This document shows, in pieces, positions 53,032-61,689 of a DNA stretch of 64,000 nt (within the stretch, counting starts at the first letter, position 1; every line of letters begins with the position of its first letter). Location: positions 620,001 through 684,000 of the forward strand of contig JBGFSY010000001.1 of assembly GCA_041277045.1 (NCBI GenBank), in the 5' to 3' direction. This DNA is from Reddybacter sp041277045 (GTDB taxonomy: Bacteria > Pseudomonadota > Gammaproteobacteria > Pseudomonadales > Porticoccaceae). Position numbers and translations under genes: made by a program. The notes below the pieces were generated by a model. The model saw only the letters and a list, made by a program, of their open reading frames with translations, made no database searches and was not told the DNA's origin.

Positions 53032-54084
53032 CTAGGCTCCGAGCTGTGCAGAAGGCGTCGATGCCGACAGACTTTTTTCTTCGTCATCCATCTCAGCGCC
53101 AATGTCATCAAACAGGGGCGTCGACAAATAGCGCTCCCCGGTGTCGGGCAGCATACAAACGATATTACTGCCCGGCGCAGCACTCTCGGCTATTTTTAGT
53201 GCGCCGGCCAGGGTCGCACCGGCAGAGATACCGACAAAGATACCTTCCTGTACCGCCAGCTCCCTCGACAGCCGTAGTGCCTCTGGGCCCGGTATCGTTA
53301 GCACCTCATCGACCAGCTCACTGGCGACGGCATCCTGAGTTAATTGAGAAATAAAGTCCGGTGTCCAGCCCTGCATGGGGTGAGGGCTAAAGCTGCCGTG
53401 GCTTTTGTAGGTCGACTCACTCTCCCCTGCTTCCTGAGGTACATGGCTCGTCAATAGAGCCGCACTTTCAGGTTCACAGACAACCACTTTGGTCTGCGGG
53501 CTTTTTTCCCGTAACACGCGGGCCACCCCTTTCAGGGTGCCGCCGGTGCCATAACCCGAAACCCAATAATCGAGCTTCTCATCTTCAAAGCAGACGAGAA
53601 TTTCCGGCGCCGTGGTGCGCGAGTGCATATCGGCATTGGCTTCATTTTCAAACTGGCGACACAGAAACCAGTCGTGCGTCTCGGCCAGCTCCACGGCTTT
53701 TTTCAGCATGCCACTGCCCTTTTCCGCCGCCGGGGTGAGCACCACTTTGGCACCGAGAAAGCGCATCATTTTGCGCCGCTCGACACTAAAGCTCTCGGCC
53801 ATCGTCACCACTAAGGGATAGCCCTTTTGCGCACAGACCATGGCCAGGCCAATGCCTGTATTGCCACTGGTGGCTTCGACCACCGTTTGCCCCGGTTGCA
53901 GGGCACCGCTTTGCTCAGCCGCTTCGATCACCGCCAGTGCGAGGCGATCTTTGACCGAACCCATGGGGTTGAAGGCTTCGATTTTGGCGTAAATATTGAC
54001 CCCCGCAGGGCCTAACTTATTGATCTTCACCAAAGGGGTATTGCCAACCGTTTCGAGAATGTTCTGATATTTTTTACTGTTCAT
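53032..54084 (-). CDS. cysK: cysteine synthase
   Basis: 350 residues, PLP beta-family. The PLP Lys lies in NPMGSVKDRLALA (about 46), the substrate loop is EATSGNTGIGLAM, and VSGYGTGGTLKGVA binds the phosphate. It condenses O-acetylserine and sulfide. It is about 30 residues longer than usual: a polar tail (KSLSASTPSAQLGA) replaces the usual C-terminus. Also YLSTPLFDD, the A-type ending, is present before it. cysK rather than cysM is by wording only. A role beyond cysteine (for example as CDS-type regulator) is not shown. Confidence 0.92.
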   Translation of the reverse strand: MNSKKYQNILETVGNTPLVKINKLGPAGVNIYAKIEAFNPMGSVKDRLALAVIEAAEQSGALQPGQTVVEATSGNTGIGLAMVCAQKGYPLVVTMAESFSVERRKMMRFLGAKVVLTPAAEKGSGMLKKAVELAETHDWFLCRQFENEANADMHSRTTAPEILVCFEDEKLDYWVSGYGTGGTLKGVARVLREKSPQTKVVVCEPESAALLTSHVPQEAGESESTYKSHGSFSPHPMQGWTPDFISQLTQDAVASELVDEVLTIPGPEALRLSRELAVQEGIFVGISAGATLAGALKIAESAAPGSNIVCMLPDTGERYLSTPLFDDIGAEMDDEEKSLSASTPSAQLGA

Positions 54085-54145
54085 GAGGATTATCCTTTTG
54101 CTGCCTACTCTTGTGATTTGATTGTATGTTTAGCGAAACACTCGC

Positions 54146-55252
54146 TTAATACAGCACCACCGAGCGAATACTCTCACCCCGGTGCATTAGATCAAAGGCC
54201 TGATTAATGTCGCTCAAGGGCAGCGTATGAGTGATCAAGTCATCGATATTAATTTTGCCCTCCATATACCAGTCGACGATGGTCGGTACGTCGGTGCGCC
54301 CCCGCGCACCGCCAAAGGCAACGCCGTGCCAGGAGCGCCCTGTGACCAGTTGGAAAGGCCGAGTGGCAATTTCCTGCCCGGCACCGGCAACACCAATAAT
54401 GTAGGACTCACCCCAGCCCTTGTGGCAGCACTCCAGCGCCTGGCGCATCACTTCGACATTGCCAATGCACTCAAAACTGTAGTCGGCACCGCCACCGGTC
54501 AAGTCGAGAATGGCCTCTACCACCTGTGGCGTCTCACTGGGGTTAATAAAGTCTGTCATACCGAATTTCTTTGCCAGTGCCACTTTGGCCGGGTTGGTGT
54601 CGACACCGATAATCTTGCCCGCGCCCACCATGCGCGCCCCCTGCACCACATTCAGGCCAATACCACCGAGACCGAAGACCACTACCGTTGAACCCGGTTT
54701 CACCTGTGCCTTAAAGACCACCGCACCAACACCGGTGGTAACACCGCAGCCGATGTAGCAAACCTTGTCAAAGGGGGCGTCTTCGCGGATTTTGGCCAGG
54801 GCGATTTCCGGCAGCACGGTGTAATTGGAAAAGGAGGAGCAGCCCATGTAATGGAGGATAGGCTGGCCATCGAGAGAGAAACGACTCTTGCCGTCAGGCA
54901 TCACCCCCCGGCCCTGGGTTTCGCGAATCGCCTGACAGAGATTGGTTTTTGGATGCAGACAGAAATTACACTCCCGACACTCCGGCGTGTACAGGGGGAT
55001 CACATGGTCGCCCGGTTTCAGGGAGGTCACCCCGGCACCCACTTCGCGAACAATGCCCGCGCCCTCGTGACCGAGAATGGCCGGAAAAACACCTTCGGGG
55101 TCATCCCCCGACAGGGTAAAGGCATCGGTGTGACAAACCCCCGTCGCCTTGATTTCGACCAATACTTCCCCGGCGCGAGGGCCCTCCAAATCCACCTCGT
55201 GAATTTCCAGGGCTTGGCCCGCCTTGAATGCAACTGCAGCCTGGCTTTTCAT
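54146..55252 (-). CDS. frmA: S-(hydroxymethyl)glutathione dehydrogenase, class III alcohol dehydrogenase
   Basis: 368 residues, a zinc-dependent dehydrogenase oxidising the glutathione adduct of formaldehyde, the main formaldehyde detoxification route. Catalytic zinc ligands are Cys in GVCHTDAFTLSG, His in GHEGAGIV and Cys in YIGCGVTTGVGAV. The structural zinc has four Cys in CRECNFCLHPKTNLC. NAD motif VFGLGGIGLNVVQGARM. No S-formylglutathione hydrolase gene is next to it. Formaldehyde could come from one-carbon or methylated-compound metabolism. Confidence 0.97.
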   Translation of the reverse strand: MKSQAAVAFKAGQALEIHEVDLEGPRAGEVLVEIKATGVCHTDAFTLSGDDPEGVFPAILGHEGAGIVREVGAGVTSLKPGDHVIPLYTPECRECNFCLHPKTNLCQAIRETQGRGVMPDGKSRFSLDGQPILHYMGCSSFSNYTVLPEIALAKIREDAPFDKVCYIGCGVTTGVGAVVFKAQVKPGSTVVVFGLGGIGLNVVQGARMVGAGKIIGVDTNPAKVALAKKFGMTDFINPSETPQVVEAILDLTGGGADYSFECIGNVEVMRQALECCHKGWGESYIIGVAGAGQEIATRPFQLVTGRSWHGVAFGGARGRTDVPTIVDWYMEGKINIDDLITHTLPLSDINQAFDLMHRGESIRSVVLY

Positions 55253-55677
55253 TCCCCGCCTCCCCTTGTTGCTATTTTTATGCTGAACTTACTCGTATAG
55301 GGCCAGAGTATACGTTAATAGCCAACAAGGTTAGAACGCTGATTTCAACGCCAATAAAGCCTCTACAACCGCTCGCCACAGGAAAGTCGTGACGCCAGGC
55401 GGGATTATGGTCAGATAGCGAGATTGTCAACAAATAGCGCAAGTTATCGCTCGTTGCACACGGTTAGCTACATTTTAACGACTACTGAAAGAACTTTATC
55501 GCCAGCCTCCAGTCCTTCCCTAAAACCGTAAGCCCTGCCAATGAGAATTTTTGCAGCATTTTCCCGGCTAGATGGTCTATAGGTTTATTAAGCAATGCGT
55601 GGGTAGCGAGCGATTAAGCCACCCCTTTTCCTACCAGCCATCACTCACGCCTCTATTCACATCATGGGGACAAGGAA
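55253..55677. promoter_or_regulatory. divergent intergenic region frmA / leucine dehydrogenase operon
   Basis: 425 bases with no gene. It must hold promoters in both directions. I see no strong operator palindrome. The last 12 bases before 55678 hold GGGGACAAGGA, the ribosome site of the leucine dehydrogenase. Confidence 0.4.
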
Positions 55678-56772
55678 ATGTTCGAGACACTGAGCCAATA
55701 CGGCCTATCAGACATTCATTTAATGCGTGACGAGACCTGTGGATTGCAAGCCATTATCGCCATTCACGACACGAGCCTCGGCCCCGCTATTGGGGGTTGC
55801 CGCTACCTGCACTACAGCTCGGAGCAAGCCGCCATCGAAGATGCAGCCCGCCTGGCTCAGGGCATGAGCTACAAAGCAGCTCTTGCGGGCCTGCCCTTTG
55901 GCGGTGGCAAAGCGGTGATTATGAAACCTGAAACCGAAATTAATCGCGAGTTACTGTTCACCAAAATGGGTGACTTTGTTGCCTCGCTGCAGGGCCGATA
56001 TATCACCGCTCTGGACAGTGGCTCGACCCTCAGCGATATGGATATCATGGCCACCCGCAGCGCCTATGTGAGTTCCAGCAGCAAGATCGGCGATTGCAGC
56101 CTGTACACCGCAGAGGGCATTTACAGCGGTATCAAAGAGGCTTTTCAGGTGCGTTTTGCCAGTGACTCCATCAAACAGGCACGCATTGCTATTCAGGGCC
56201 TGGGCCACGTGGGTATGGCATTGGCGGAGCGACTGTATCGAGCGGGCGTCACTCTGGTTGTCAGTGACCTCGACCCTCGCAAAACCCAGTGTGCCCAGCA
56301 GCGTTTTAAAGCCGAGGTAGTGATTGGCGAGGAAATCTATCAACAAACCTGCGAGGTTTTTTCACCCTGTGGGCTGGGCGGCATTATCAACGCAGGCACC
56401 ATCCCCCACCTGCGCTGTGCCATTATCGCCGGTGCCGCCAATAATCAGCTCGCCGAAAACAGTGATGAAGAACGGCTGCGCGAGAGGGGTATCCTCTATG
56501 TGCCCGATTTTGCCATTAACGCGGGCGGCCTCATTTACGCGTCTATGCGCTTTGCGGGTGAGCATCAAGCAGCCATCGAAGAAAAGCTTCACGCCTTAAC
56601 AGTGACCATCCGCCAGTTGTTGGCAGATACCACGGACAAACGGGACCAAACTCAATCACCACTGCAGGCAGCGCTGTTACTTGCCAAACAGCGTATCGCT
56701 GCTGGGCAAAACACAACAACGAAGCTGATGCCTTTTTCCAACCACAACCTGCAGGCCATTGTTACAGGATAA
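55678..56772 (+). CDS. ldh: leucine dehydrogenase (Glu/Leu/Phe/Val dehydrogenase)
   Basis: 364 residues. It removes the amino group of leucine, valine or isoleucine with NAD+ to give the 2-oxoacid. GPAIGGCRYLHYSS and the catalytic Lys in LPFGGGKAVIMK (about 75-86) define the family. The Rossmann motif is IQGLGHVGMALAERLY (about 172-187), and DFAINAGGLIYA lies near the end. It heads a four-gene operon with the branched-chain 2-oxoacid dehydrogenase, so its products pass directly to that complex. The substrate is inferred from this context. Confidence 0.93.
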   Translation: MFETLSQYGLSDIHLMRDETCGLQAIIAIHDTSLGPAIGGCRYLHYSSEQAAIEDAARLAQGMSYKAALAGLPFGGGKAVIMKPETEINRELLFTKMGDFVASLQGRYITALDSGSTLSDMDIMATRSAYVSSSSKIGDCSLYTAEGIYSGIKEAFQVRFASDSIKQARIAIQGLGHVGMALAERLYRAGVTLVVSDLDPRKTQCAQQRFKAEVVIGEEIYQQTCEVFSPCGLGGIINAGTIPHLRCAIIAGAANNQLAENSDEERLRERGILYVPDFAINAGGLIYASMRFAGEHQAAIEEKLHALTVTIRQLLADTTDKRDQTQSPLQAALLLAKQRIAAGQNTTTKLMPFSNHNLQAIVTG

Positions 56773-56796
56773 AGCCACCGATTCGGGAGACAAGTT

Positions 56797-57876
56797 ATGC
56801 GCGGACGCCATCAATTTTCGATTCATTTTTTGCAGTACCTCGACCCTAAGGGCAATCTCGACCTGCCCCTCCCCGAATGGACAAGGGACAGGCCTCTACT
56901 GCTCAGCATCTACGAAAATATGGTGCTGGCCCGCCTGCTCGACCAAAAATCCGTCGCCCTGCAGCGCACCGGACAAATGGGCACCTACCCATCCATTCTC
57001 GGACAGGAGGCGATTAGCGTTTGTACCGGATTGGCGATGGCTAAAAACGACGTACTGGTACCCTACTATCGCGACGCCCCGGCACAGATCATTCGCGGTA
57101 TGTCCCCAGCGGAAATTTTTATGTCCTGGGGGGGGGATGAGCGCGGTGGCAACCTCAACACCACATCGCGGGATCTGCCCATTTGCGTACCCATCGCCAC
57201 CCAGTTGACTCAAGCGGCGGGCGTAGCAACGGCGCTTAAAATTAAAGGCGAAGATAGTGTTGTGGTGACAAGCTGTGGCGATGGTGCCACCTCGAAGGGT
57301 GACTTTATGGAAGCCCTGAACCTCGCTGGCGTTTGGGATCTGCCCATCGTCTTTGTGATTAACAACAACCGCTGGGCGATATCCGTACCCCTGGCGCAGC
57401 AGACCCGCGCCGCAACACTCGCGCAGAAAGCGATCGCTGCCGGCATTGAGGGTATACAAGTCGATGGCAACGATCCCATCGCCGTGTATGAAGCTATCAG
57501 CAAGGCCATTGAACGAGCCCGACAAAACAATACACCAACCTTAATTGAAGCCCTGAGCTATCGCCTCTGTGACCACACCACCGCCGACGATGCCTCGCGC
57601 TACCGCGATGCCGATGAACTCCAGACCCATTGGCAGGAGGAACCCATCCTGCGTTTTCAACAGTTTTTACATCAGCAGGGTCTGTGGGATGCCGAACGGG
57701 AAAAAGCCCTGCAGTCCCGTTGCCAGCAAACCATTGATCAAGCCGTTGAGGAGTATTTGGCCGTAAAGGCGGAACCCACCACTGCCATTATTGACTACCT
57801 CCACGCTTTCTTACCCTACACCCTGGAAAGTCAGCGCAGCGAGATCCAGCAAAAAGAGGCCCCTGTAAACACTTAG
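56797..57876 (+). CDS. bkdA1: branched-chain 2-oxoacid dehydrogenase E1 alpha
   Basis: 359 residues. The ThDP motif is GDGATSKGDFMEAL ending at INNNRWAIS (GDG...NN, about 166-196). YRDAPAQIIRGMSPAEIF and the phosphorylation-loop-like YRLCDHTTADDASRYRD are typical of the branched-chain/PDH-like alpha subunit. It decarboxylates the 2-oxoacid together with E1 beta. GGGAGACAAG precedes the ATG; spacing from the previous gene is 24 bases. Confidence 0.93.
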   Translation: MRGRHQFSIHFLQYLDPKGNLDLPLPEWTRDRPLLLSIYENMVLARLLDQKSVALQRTGQMGTYPSILGQEAISVCTGLAMAKNDVLVPYYRDAPAQIIRGMSPAEIFMSWGGDERGGNLNTTSRDLPICVPIATQLTQAAGVATALKIKGEDSVVVTSCGDGATSKGDFMEALNLAGVWDLPIVFVINNNRWAISVPLAQQTRAATLAQKAIAAGIEGIQVDGNDPIAVYEAISKAIERARQNNTPTLIEALSYRLCDHTTADDASRYRDADELQTHWQEEPILRFQQFLHQQGLWDAEREKALQSRCQQTIDQAVEEYLAVKAEPTTAIIDYLHAFLPYTLESQRSEIQQKEAPVNT

Positions 57877-57887
57877 GGAGAGCAACT

Positions 57888-58958
57888 ATGAATGTGAGTT
57901 TTTCGACAACAGACGGCTTAGCTACTGACAGCGCTACAGCGCTTGATGAACGCCCCAGTGCCGAAATGCAGATCGAAAGCAAAGAGTGCGTGCTAGTCGA
58001 AGCCATCAATATGGCCCTGCACTACGAAATGGCCCACGACGCCAGCGTCGTTGTACTCGGCGAAGATGTCGCCACCAACGGTGGCGTATTTCGCGCCACC
58101 CTCGATTTGAAGCAGGCTTTTGGCGCCGAGCGCGTACGCGACACGCCTCTGGCCGAGGGCCTGATTGCCGGGCTCAGTGTCGGCATGGCCACACAGGGTT
58201 TAAAGCCGGTGGCTGAAATCCAGTTTATGGGCTTTATGTTTGCCGCCCTGGAACAGCTTATTTGCCACGCCGCCCGCATGCGCAACCGCACGCGCGGTCG
58301 CCTCACCTGTCCGCTGGTGGTACGCATGCCCTTTGGTGGCGGTATTCACGCGCCAGAGCATCACTCCGAAAGCACCGAGGCCCTGCTGGCGCATATTCCC
58401 GGCCTGCGCGTGGTTATCCCCTCTTCGGCCACCCGCGCCTACGGTTTGTTGCTCGGGGCTATTCGCGACCCCGACCCGGTGATTTTTCTCGAACCCAAAC
58501 GTATTTATCGCGCCCAGGCCCAAAGCATTTGCAACGATGGCCAGGCCCTGCCTCTCGATACCTGTTTCACCCTACGCGAGGGTGAAGATGTCACTTTGAT
58601 CAGCTGGGGAGCATTGATTAGTGAATGCACTCAAGTTGTGGAGCAATGGCACGAGCAAGGCATCTCCGTGGAGCTGATCGACGTCGCTACCGTCAGCCCT
58701 CTCGACATGGCGACCATTCTGCAGTCGGTGGCCAAAACGGGGCGCTGCGTGATCGCCCACGAGGCGCCAAAAACTGGCGGCATTGGCGGCGAAATTGCCG
58801 CGCAACTGGCCGAACACGCTCTGCTCGATCTTAAAGCGCCGGTGCTGCGGGTCGGCGGCTACGACACCGTCATGCCCTATGCAAAAAAGGAGGCCCTGTA
58901 TTTACCCGGCGTGGCAGAGATTAGCAATGCCATCGAACAAGTGCTCGCCTTTGGCTAA
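57888..58958 (+). CDS. bkdA2: branched-chain 2-oxoacid dehydrogenase E1 beta
   Basis: 356 residues. The first ~30 residues are a low-homology tail; the transketolase-like fold starts at LVEAINMALHYEMAHD. VLGEDVATNGGVFRAT contains the Glu that activates ThDP. DTPLAEGLIAGLSVGMA and HHSESTEALLAHIPGLRVVIPS are further family motifs. It pairs with E1 alpha into the heterotetramer. Eleven bases separate the genes, with GGGAGAGCAAC as ribosome site. Confidence 0.94.
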   Translation: MNVSFSTTDGLATDSATALDERPSAEMQIESKECVLVEAINMALHYEMAHDASVVVLGEDVATNGGVFRATLDLKQAFGAERVRDTPLAEGLIAGLSVGMATQGLKPVAEIQFMGFMFAALEQLICHAARMRNRTRGRLTCPLVVRMPFGGGIHAPEHHSESTEALLAHIPGLRVVIPSSATRAYGLLLGAIRDPDPVIFLEPKRIYRAQAQSICNDGQALPLDTCFTLREGEDVTLISWGALISECTQVVEQWHEQGISVELIDVATVSPLDMATILQSVAKTGRCVIAHEAPKTGGIGGEIAAQLAEHALLDLKAPVLRVGGYDTVMPYAKKEALYLPGVAEISNAIEQVLAFG

Positions 58959-58993
58959 AAGGCCCTCATAAGAATTTAACGAAAGGATGCCCC

Positions 58994-60103
58994 ATGAAGT
59001 TCTTTAAATTGCCCGACCTCGGCGAGGGTTTACAGGAGGCCGAGATCATTGAGTGGAATGTGGCGGCGGGTGATACGGTCAGCACTGATCAACTGCTCGT
59101 CACGGTGGAAACCGCCAAGGCGATCGTCGAAATCCCCTCCCCCCAGGCCGGTATGATTGCCGCCACCTTTGGCCAAAGCGGCGATATCGTCCACCTCGGC
59201 GAACCCTTATTAGAGTTTGTCAGTGACGAGGCCGATAACGCCACCGTGGTCGGTGAACTGCAAACGGTAAGCCCTCAGCCAGACGCGGATGAGCACTTTA
59301 TTATTGGCTCTCCGAAAGCACCCAGCCAACATCAGGCCATCCGCGCCACACCAGCCATTCGCGCATTGGCCGAGCGCTTAAAGGTCGATATCAGCAAGGT
59401 CAGCGGTAGCGGCAAGCAGGGTTTAATCAAGGTGGAGGATGTCGAAAGGGTTGCCCGGCTAGAGAGCGAAAAGGGCCCATCGACACCCCTCAAAGGGGTG
59501 CGCCGCTTTATGTCGTTGGCCATGTCACAGTCCCACGCCCAGGTGGTGGCGGTCACCATTAATGACGATGCGCGGCTGGGTAATTGGGCCAAAAAGGAAG
59601 ATGCGACGCTGCGCTTACTGCGCGCCATCGTTGCCGCCTGCCAGGCCGAACCCCTGCTCAATAGCTGGTTCGACGCCGAGGCGATGACCTATCGCAGCCT
59701 GGCTGCTATCGACGTCGGTATGGCGGTCGACACCCCCGGTGGTCTGTTTGTACCGGTGTTGCGCGATGTCGCCAAGCGCAGTGATAAAGACCTGCGCAGC
59801 GGCTTGAATCGCCTAAAGAAGGACGCCCTGAAACGGCGTATTCCCGTCAATGAAATGCAGAAGCCGACCATCACCCTGAGTAATTTTGGCACCATTGCCG
59901 GGCGCTACGCCAACCCGGTTATCGTCCTGCCCACGGTGGCTATTCTCGCCGCCGGGGTGATTCGCGACGAGGTTTGTGCCGTCAAGGGCAAGGCGAAGGT
60001 GCTGCCGGTGATGCCCCTGTCACTGAGTTTTGACCATCGCCTCATCACCGGCGGTGAGGCAGCGCGCTTTATGGCCGCCTTAAAAGACAGTCTTGAGGGC
60101 TAG
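58994..60103 (+). CDS. bkdB: branched-chain 2-oxoacid dehydrogenase E2 (dihydrolipoamide acyltransferase)
   Basis: 369 residues: one lipoyl domain (about 2-77; lipoyl Lys42 in VETAKAIVEIPSP), a flexible linker, a peripheral-subunit-binding domain (about 116-152, RATPAIRALAERLKVD), and the catalytic domain. The catalytic motif normally HxxxDG reads HRLITGG: His is kept but Asp is replaced by Thr. The domain is otherwise whole (GGLFVPVLRDVAKR, LSNFGTIAGRYANPV). It transfers the acyl group to CoA. The E3 (dihydrolipoamide dehydrogenase) gene is absent, so E3 is shared with other complexes. Last gene of the operon. Confidence 0.92.
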   Translation: MKFFKLPDLGEGLQEAEIIEWNVAAGDTVSTDQLLVTVETAKAIVEIPSPQAGMIAATFGQSGDIVHLGEPLLEFVSDEADNATVVGELQTVSPQPDADEHFIIGSPKAPSQHQAIRATPAIRALAERLKVDISKVSGSGKQGLIKVEDVERVARLESEKGPSTPLKGVRRFMSLAMSQSHAQVVAVTINDDARLGNWAKKEDATLRLLRAIVAACQAEPLLNSWFDAEAMTYRSLAAIDVGMAVDTPGGLFVPVLRDVAKRSDKDLRSGLNRLKKDALKRRIPVNEMQKPTITLSNFGTIAGRYANPVIVLPTVAILAAGVIRDEVCAVKGKAKVLPVMPLSLSFDHRLITGGEAARFMAALKDSLEG

Positions 60104-60162
60104 CCTTATAGAACAGGAACAATCTGCCGTCCTCAACACTCGTCTCAACTCGCTCGTCACAT

Positions 60163-61488
60163 CTAGCCCAGCACATCACTAATCGATTGACGCAGGCGCT
60201 CGATAAACAAGTCAATCTCGGCCTCACTAATCGTCAAAGGCGGCGACATCACCATGTTGTCGGCGACAGCACGACACAGCAGGCCATTTTCAAAGCACTT
60301 ATTGTGGACTGGCACACCGACTCCGGTGGGATACTTCTCAGCATTCGGGGCAAAGGTGATCGCACCCAACAGGCCGTAGTTGCGAATATCAATAATATGG
60401 GGGATGTCACGCAGGCTGTGCAGGGCGTCTTCCCAGTACTGGCCGATGGGACCAGAGGCGCGAGTTAGCAGGCCTTCGCGCTCGTAGATTTCAAAGGCGG
60501 CGAGGCCAGCGGCGGCACCCACGGGCGCACCGGCATAGGTGTTGCCGTGGAAAATCTCCGGCATACCGCCCGGTGCAGCATCAAAAATGGTCTGCTGGAT
60601 TTCCTCTTTAATAAACACGCCACCCATAGGTACGGTGCCGCCATTGATGGCTTTGGCAGTGGTCATCAGGTCGGGGGTGACACCAAATTCAACGGCGGCA
60701 AAGGCCGAGCCAGTGCGGCCATAGCCCGTCACCACTTCGTCGAAAATCAACAGAATGTCATTGTCATCACAGATCTGGCGGGCGCGCTCGAGATAGCCCT
60801 TTGGCGGCGGCACCATGCCACCAGCACCGACGATGGGCTCAATGATCAGCGCACAAATATTCTCTGCACCGCGCGTGGCGATGATTTTCTCCAGAGCATC
60901 GAGCTTATCGACACCTTTCTCAGGCAGGCCGCGACTAAAGGCGTTATTGGCAATATCGAGCAGATCGGGCAAAAAATCGACATTCTCTAAAGTGGGGAAG
61001 CCCTTGCGATTATTGGGGATGCCCTGCAGTGAGGTGCTGCCCACATTGACCCCGTGATAGCCACGCTCGCGAGAGATAAAGCGGGTTTTGCTGGCCTTGC
61101 CCCGGGCCAGTTGGTAGCGGTGGGCAATCTTCATTGCGGTCTCGACCGACTCAGAGCCTGAGTTGGTGAAGAAAACCCGGTTCAAGGCCTTCGGAGCGTG
61201 CTCCACCAGCTTCTCCGCAAAGCGGAAGGTGACCGGCGAGCCAAACTGGAAGGGCGGACAAAAATCCATCTCTATCAATTGCTTATGCACCGCATCGGCC
61301 ACTTCTTTACGGCTGTGACCGAGATTGGCACACCAAAGGCCGGCGGTGATATCGAGCACATCGCGCCCATCGGCGGTGTACAGAAAGCAGCCTTCTGCGC
61401 GCTCAATGAGGCGCGGATTGGCACGAAACCCCCTGACGTTGGTAAAGGGTTGCCACCAGTTTTCTAAATTCATATCGAGCTCTGTCAT
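60163..61488 (-). CDS. class III omega-amino-acid:pyruvate aminotransferase
   Basis: 441 residues, PLP fold type I. Typical features are NWWQPFTNVRGFRANPRL at the start, FTNSGSESVETAMKIAH (about 100), the acid near ILLIFDEVVTGYGRTG, and the PLP Lys in MTTAKAINGGTVPMGGVF. This wording is that of beta-alanine/omega-amino-acid:pyruvate transaminases. The start is at 61488, with AGGGGAAAACAAG upstream; a longer frame to 61551 is not supported. It ends 59 bases from the E2 stop in convergent orientation, so it is regulated separately, though a link to the same catabolic module is plausible. Confidence 0.9.
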   Translation of the reverse strand: MTELDMNLENWWQPFTNVRGFRANPRLIERAEGCFLYTADGRDVLDITAGLWCANLGHSRKEVADAVHKQLIEMDFCPPFQFGSPVTFRFAEKLVEHAPKALNRVFFTNSGSESVETAMKIAHRYQLARGKASKTRFISRERGYHGVNVGSTSLQGIPNNRKGFPTLENVDFLPDLLDIANNAFSRGLPEKGVDKLDALEKIIATRGAENICALIIEPIVGAGGMVPPPKGYLERARQICDDNDILLIFDEVVTGYGRTGSAFAAVEFGVTPDLMTTAKAINGGTVPMGGVFIKEEIQQTIFDAAPGGMPEIFHGNTYAGAPVGAAAGLAAFEIYEREGLLTRASGPIGQYWEDALHSLRDIPHIIDIRNYGLLGAITFAPNAEKYPTGVGVPVHNKCFENGLLCRAVADNMVMSPPLTISEAEIDLFIERLRQSISDVLG

Positions 61489-61689
61489 CTTGTTTTCCCC
61501 TACGTAGTTCACTATCCACGCTTGTGCATGTAGGCCCCAAGGCCGACGCATCGCAGGCTAGCTTAAAAAGCGCCATTCTACCGAATGCATCACGTTATTG
61601 AGCTTGTAATTTGCCAGCAACTACGGCTACTATCAGTTTTTTTTTAAATATTGCTTTTAACATATTGATATTTATTAGGATTTAAACGT

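Noticed and set aside
57888..58958. Large open frames antisense to the bkd genes (for example near 58200-58523)
   Set aside because: Typical shadows of GC-rich coding DNA; the plus-strand products are full-length known enzymes.
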